From contig RFKI01000136.1 of NCBI GenBank assembly GCA_003694355.1, forward strand, positions 1-8,608: 8,608 nucleotides of DNA, written 5' to 3'. The position numbers were made by a program, and so were the translations under genes. Positions 6,322 through 8,608 of this stretch are shown here, in pieces; position 1 is the first letter of the stretch, and each line of letters opens with the position of its first letter. Under the pieces are notes generated by a model, which was not told where the DNA came from, searched no databases, and was given only the letters and a program-made list of their open reading frames with translations. This stretch comes from Bdellovibrio sp. (GTDB taxonomy: Bacteria; Bdellovibrionota; Bdellovibrionia; Bdellovibrionales; UBA1609).

Positions 6322-6609
6322 ATGAGGGAAATAAGTGATGAGAAGTTGAGAAAGTATTTTTCCCTGACTGAAAAGGCAATTTCAAAAGTGAAGATAAAAG
6401 AGGGCTTGAAAGTGAAGGAGAGAAAGGCTGCTGAGGATTTCCTTGACATGGCAGAGCGCTATTTCAGCGACGCGAAGCACTTCAGGGATAAGGGTGACAT
6501 TGTGACTGCTTTTGCTGCTGTGAGCTATGCGCATGCCTGGCTTGACGCAGGAGCACGCCTGGGCTTGTTTGATTTTGGAAGGGACTCTTATCTTTTTGCA
6601 GCTGATTAG
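6322..6609 (+). CDS. DUF357 family protein (95 aa)
   Basis: This small protein matches what I know of the archaeal DUF357 family. It has a charged N-terminal helix, a stretch of helices with EDFLDMAERYFSDAKHF near residues 46-60, and the signature YAHAWLDAGARLGLFD near residues 74-89. The length of about 95 aa is usual for the family. It has no signal peptide or membrane segment and should be cytoplasmic. The family function is not established. The ATG at 6322 is preferred because a TATA box sits at leaderless distance and the whole family-like sequence follows it. It is divergent from the surface-protein operon and is followed after 41 nt by another plus-strand gene with its own TATA box, so the two are probably separate transcripts. 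Confidence 0.85.
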   Translation: MREISDEKLRKYFSLTEKAISKVKIKEGLKVKERKAAEDFLDMAERYFSDAKHFRDKGDIVTAFAAVSYAHAWLDAGARLGLFDFGRDSYLFAAD

Positions 6610-6619
6610 AGTGGTTAAG

Positions 6620-6628
6620 CTTAAATAT
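6620..6628 (+). promoter_or_regulatory. TATA box for the 209-aa hypothetical gene (leaderless)
   Basis: CTTAAATAT is centred about 27 nt upstream of the ATG at 6651, just after the DUF357 stop. No ribosome-binding site is seen before the ATG. Confidence 0.5.
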
Positions 6629-6637
6629 TCATAATAA

Positions 6638-6645
6638 TTTTTTTT
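6638..6645 (+). terminator. T-run terminator candidate after the DUF357 gene
   Basis: Eight consecutive T residues on the plus strand lie 28 nt after the DUF357 stop, fitting archaeal oligo-T termination. They fall between the next gene's TATA box and its ATG, so they would end the upstream transcript at the place where the next begins. Confidence 0.45.
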
Positions 6646-6650
6646 AAGAA

Positions 6651-7280
6651 ATGGACGGATTAGATGATAAGGTTAGGGAAGTGCCTGTGAAGGCAAATGA
6701 TGGGACAGGGCAAATAATAAGTTTTAACATAAAAAATAGTTACACAGGCCCTGAGTATTCCGAAATGTCAGGCTTGACAGGAGAGAATATTTGGTCTGTG
6801 CTGATTGCTGTTGATACAGGTGACTTAAGAAAGGTTCCTGCGAGGGATTTTGTTAATGCTATTGTAAATTCTAGCTTAACTTATAGAAAAAAGTACGTGG
6901 CTCTAGAAACGCTGCTGGCTTACGCACATGATAAGTTAACAGTAAGAGTGATTGATAGGTGTTTTTATAATATAGAAAGAGAAAGACTGGCTGGTCAAGT
7001 TCATGCTGAGAGAAGTGAAGCTGAGAAAAAAGATGAGGATGAGAAAAAGCCCGTTGTTAGGAGGATAGGAAAGGAAGATGTTATTATGAATTTTGATCCT
7101 GATGATTTTGTTCTTCCAACGCTTGCAAAAGATTACGTGAGGAGTGAGCATGGGATTGTTAGGGAGTGGCAGGTAAGAGAAGTCATAAGCAGCTGCGCGC
7201 CTGTTTGCTTAGGAATAGAGAAAAAGCTCGCTTACAAAAAGTCCGACTTGGACGCTGCTGCTGCAAAATACAAGAAATAA
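6651..7280 (+). CDS. Hypothetical protein (209 aa)
   Basis: I do not recognise this protein. It has no signal peptide or membrane segment. Residues about 40-115 look helical (IWSVLIAVDTGDLRKVPARD, then YVALETLLAYAHDK). A highly charged stretch at about 118-137 (SEAEKKDEDEKKPVVRR) separates this from a C-terminal part at about 145-209. The last 40 residues (WQVREVISSCAPVCLGIEKK followed by LAYKKSDLDAAAAKYKK) faintly resemble a small helix-turn-helix domain of the MerR/excisionase kind; this is a weak impression only. It is transcribed after DUF357, apparently from its own promoter, and ends 2 nt from the cbf5 stop on the other strand. Start: ATG at 6651, supported by the TATA distance. Confidence 0.75.
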   Translation: MDGLDDKVREVPVKANDGTGQIISFNIKNSYTGPEYSEMSGLTGENIWSVLIAVDTGDLRKVPARDFVNAIVNSSLTYRKKYVALETLLAYAHDKLTVRVIDRCFYNIERERLAGQVHAERSEAEKKDEDEKKPVVRRIGKEDVIMNFDPDDFVLPTLAKDYVRSEHGIVREWQVREVISSCAPVCLGIEKKLAYKKSDLDAAAAKYKK

Positions 7281-7282
7281 TG

Positions 7283-8233
7283 CTAACTGCTTATTTTTGG
7301 GTACGTGCCTGGAAGCATGAACACTTTTCTCACATTAACAGCAATCCCTTTCTGCTTTGAGTAATTCTTGCCTTCTATTTTTGAAACTCCTAGAGCTACA
7401 AGCTCATCCTTTAATGTCATAACTGCCACTTGCTCGCCCGCCTTGATTTCATCGTCGTACTTTGATATGCCTGGCAGGCTTAAGTCTGCTCCGTGGCAGA
7501 TAGTGTTAACAGCGCTGTCTAGAGCAAAGACTTTTCTCAAGTGCTGCACTCCCTCTTCTATAGGCCTTATTACTGCGCGTATGAACTTCTCGTTTCCCTC
7601 ATTCTTGTAATAATGGTAAGCGTCAACGAGGTCTTGGAGAATAAAGCACTGCTTTTCTGTGAAGGGCCCTGCTTTTGTCCTTCTGAGCTCTGTCATGTGC
7701 GCTCCTGCGCCGAGCTTTTGGCCAATGTCATGGACTAGTTTTCTTATGTATGTGCCTGCCTCGCAAAGAACTCTGAACAGAATGTCTTTTTCCTCGATTT
7801 CTAAGATTTCAAACTTGTAAACTGTTCTTTTGCGCCACTGCCTTTTCACTGATGACTTTATCGGAGGAAGCTGGCTTATTTTTCCTGTGAATTCAGAAAT
7901 CGTTTTTCTTAAGTCGTATTCCTCGAAGCTCTTGTGCACGTGCATTATGCCAACGTACTCTTTTGACTCGCCTACTAAGGCCTGCACTATTCTCGTCGCT
8001 CTGCCAAGCGCGATTGGTAGCACGCCAGTAACGTTCGGATCCAGGGTTCCTGAGTGCCCTGTTTTTTTCAGTCCTAGTATTTGTTTCACATAAGCTGAGG
8101 TTTGGTGGCTTGTCGGGCCGCGGGGCTTGTCAGCAATGAAGATTCCAGTATTTATCAGCTCAGGAACAGGCCTTTTGTATGGGTTAGAACCGTACTTGTT
8201 TGAGGTTTCTGCTTCCTTTTTCGTGATTATCAT
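7283..8233 (-). CDS. cbf5: Archaeal Cbf5 tRNA/rRNA pseudouridine synthase (316 aa)
   Basis: Cbf5 is the catalytic subunit of the archaeal H/ACA guide-RNA ribonucleoprotein (with Nop10, Gar1 and L7Ae). It converts uridine to pseudouridine in rRNA and, in archaea, also acts on tRNA position 55. The catalytic core shows the TruB-type motif GHSGTLDPNVTGVLPIAL with catalytic Asp65. It also has PPIKSSVKRQWRKRTVY (about 123-139) and CEAGTYIRKLVHDIGQKLG (about 157-175), then MTELRRTKAGPF. A PUA domain fills about 231-316 (starting near HLRKVFALDSAVNTICHGAD). The length is near the usual 320-340. I start at ATG 8233 because a TATA box lies about 29 nt upstream; a TTG at 8257 would abut that TATA box and add an unconserved octapeptide. 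It converges on the 209-aa gene with a 2-nt gap. Also annotated as truB in archaeal genomes. Confidence 0.95.
   Translation of the reverse strand: MIITKKEAETSNKYGSNPYKRPVPELINTGIFIADKPRGPTSHQTSAYVKQILGLKKTGHSGTLDPNVTGVLPIALGRATRIVQALVGESKEYVGIMHVHKSFEEYDLRKTISEFTGKISQLPPIKSSVKRQWRKRTVYKFEILEIEEKDILFRVLCEAGTYIRKLVHDIGQKLGAGAHMTELRRTKAGPFTEKQCFILQDLVDAYHYYKNEGNEKFIRAVIRPIEEGVQHLRKVFALDSAVNTICHGADLSLPGISKYDDEIKAGEQVAVMTLKDELVALGVSKIEGKNYSKQKGIAVNVRKVFMLPGTYPKISS
7291..7298 (+). terminator. T-rich terminator candidate after the 209-aa gene
   Basis: The plus strand reads TTATTTTT starting 10 nt after the stop at 7280. It lies inside the 3' end of cbf5 on the other strand, so the two convergent transcripts would overlap. 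Support is only the short T-run. Confidence 0.3.
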
Positions 8234-8257
8234 ACAATGGTTTGGGAGAAATAGCAA

Positions 8258-8266
8258 TTATATAAA
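8258..8266 (-). promoter_or_regulatory. TATA box of cbf5 (leaderless)
   Basis: The minus strand reads TTTATATAA, centred about 29 nt upstream of ATG 8233. There is no Shine-Dalgarno sequence before that ATG, so a leaderless mRNA is expected. It decides the cbf5 start against the TTG at 8257. Confidence 0.65.
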
Positions 8267-8330
8267 TTTATTGAAGCTTTAAAGCAGAAAAGATTATTGA
8301 TATGAGTTATTACATTCTAATTATAAGTGG

Positions 8331-8337
8331 TATATAA
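8331..8337 (+). promoter_or_regulatory. Possible TATA box of the toxin-antitoxin-like locus
   Basis: TATATAA is centred about 23 nt upstream of the GTG at 8357, compatible with a leaderless transcript beginning there. The surrounding DNA is AT-rich, so this is only suggestive. Confidence 0.35.
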
Positions 8338-8356
8338 TGATGAATTCTTGCATAAG

Positions 8357-8422
8357 GTGCAAAAAGACAAGATGAGGAAGCTTTGGGACAACAAAGAGGA
8401 CGAGGCTTGGGAAAATGTTTAA
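8357..8422 (+). CDS. Tiny ORF, possible antitoxin remnant (21 aa)
   Basis: This frame encodes VQKDKMRKLWDNKEDEAWEN plus a final Val from a GTG at 8357; the ATG at 8372 is an alternative start, and the frame is open back to GTG 8327. The peptide is strongly charged with two Trp residues, resembling the C-terminal tail that binds toxin in short antitoxins. Its TAA overlaps by a few bases with ATG 8415 of the toxin-like sequence, the layout expected for antitoxin then toxin. At this length it could be a complete micro-antitoxin, a truncated one whose N-terminal part has been lost, or chance. I lean towards a real antitoxin-like reading because of its position. Confidence 0.45.
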   Translation: MQKDKMRKLWDNKEDEAWENV

Positions 8423-8608
8423 ATCTGGGTGACGTTTGTCCTGACTAAAGTTCAGTTCACAGACACGTTTGAAATCAAGAAAAGGCCGGCTTTAGTATTG
8501 TTTGAGGATCTTAATAATGTTGTAGTGGCAGGAATTACTAGCAATCTGGAAATGAAAGGAATACCTTTAACAAAGAAGGAGGGGTAATAAAAGACAGCAT
8601 TATAGGAT
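8415..8608 (+). pseudogene. PemK/MazF-family toxin-like gene, frame broken twice, cut by window edge
   Basis: The frame from 8423 reads IWVTFVLTKVQF, then TDTFEIKKRPALVLFED, then VVVAGITSNLEMKGIPLTKK. The RPALVL strand motif, the GITSN block and the PLTKKEG block are what I expect of a PemK/MazF-type endoribonuclease. Two things interrupt it. At the 5' end, ATG 8415 (ATGTTTAAA) is in another frame, and one extra A in the AAA at 8421-8423 would join it as MFKIWVTFV. At 8581-8584, a four-G run leads into TAATAA; with a fifth G the protein would continue GVIKDSIIG to the window edge, again like the family. As written, only a GTG at 8429 could start it and the product would stop at 8585. It is either a decayed toxin or an intact gene with two homopolymer sequencing errors. 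Confidence 0.65.

Noticed and set aside
6210..6449. Minus-strand open frame overlapping the DUF357 gene
   Set aside because: It runs antisense across the DUF357 coding sequence and AT-rich spacer, giving a Phe/Ile/Ser-rich shadow peptide. The DUF357 signature is on the plus strand.
8234..8257. TTG at 8257 as an extended start of cbf5
   Set aside because: It abuts the TATA box at 8258-8266 and would lie upstream of the expected transcription start. ATG 8233 sits at leaderless distance.

Overview
The window reads as a piece of an archaeal chromosome, most likely a small-genome (DPANN-type) lineage. This rests on an archaeal-type Cbf5 pseudouridine synthase, a DUF357 protein found essentially only in archaea, TATA boxes about 25-30 nt upstream of leaderless start codons, GGTG/GGTGAT Shine-Dalgarno sites, and very tight gene packing. 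The DPANN assignment is inference; the archaeal assignment is well supported.

Region 1 (1-6091, all minus strand) is a run of exported cysteine-rich proteins. In transcription order it holds lipoprotein B' (6091-4781), secreted protein A' (4784-3090), lipoprotein B (3009-1714), secreted protein A (1710-178), and the first 52 codons of a third lipoprotein (157-1, cut by the window edge). Lipoprotein and secreted partner are physically coupled in both pairs: an ATGA overlap in B'-A' and a 3-nt gap in B-A. The region is therefore a tandemly duplicated two-gene module, with a possible third module beginning at the edge. A and A' are diverged full-length paralogues (about 10% Cys, many N-glycosylation sequons, a DNDCDG metal-binding-type motif). 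B and B' are also paralogues, but two DNA segments (about 236 bp and 99 bp) are nearly identical between them while the sequence around them has diverged. This points to gene conversion or recent module shuffling at a surface-protein locus.

Region 2 (6092-6321) is a divergent intergenic region. It carries a TATA box for the surface-protein operon, a TATA box for the plus-strand DUF357 gene, and between them a G-rich tract and AT-rich sequence without a gene I can support.

Region 3 (6322-8233) holds ordinary chromosomal genes: a DUF357 protein (+), an unrecognised 209-aa protein (+), and cbf5 (-) meeting it tail to tail with a 2-nt gap. All three look leaderless.

Region 4 (8258-8608) contains a tiny acidic, Trp-bearing ORF followed by a PemK/MazF-like toxin whose frame is broken twice, each time where one base is missing from a short homopolymer. 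It is either a decayed toxin-antitoxin locus or one carrying sequencing errors; the window ends inside it.

The most noteworthy part is the duplicated, coupled lipoprotein/secreted cysteine-rich module with its conserved DNA cassettes. I could not name it as a known system.
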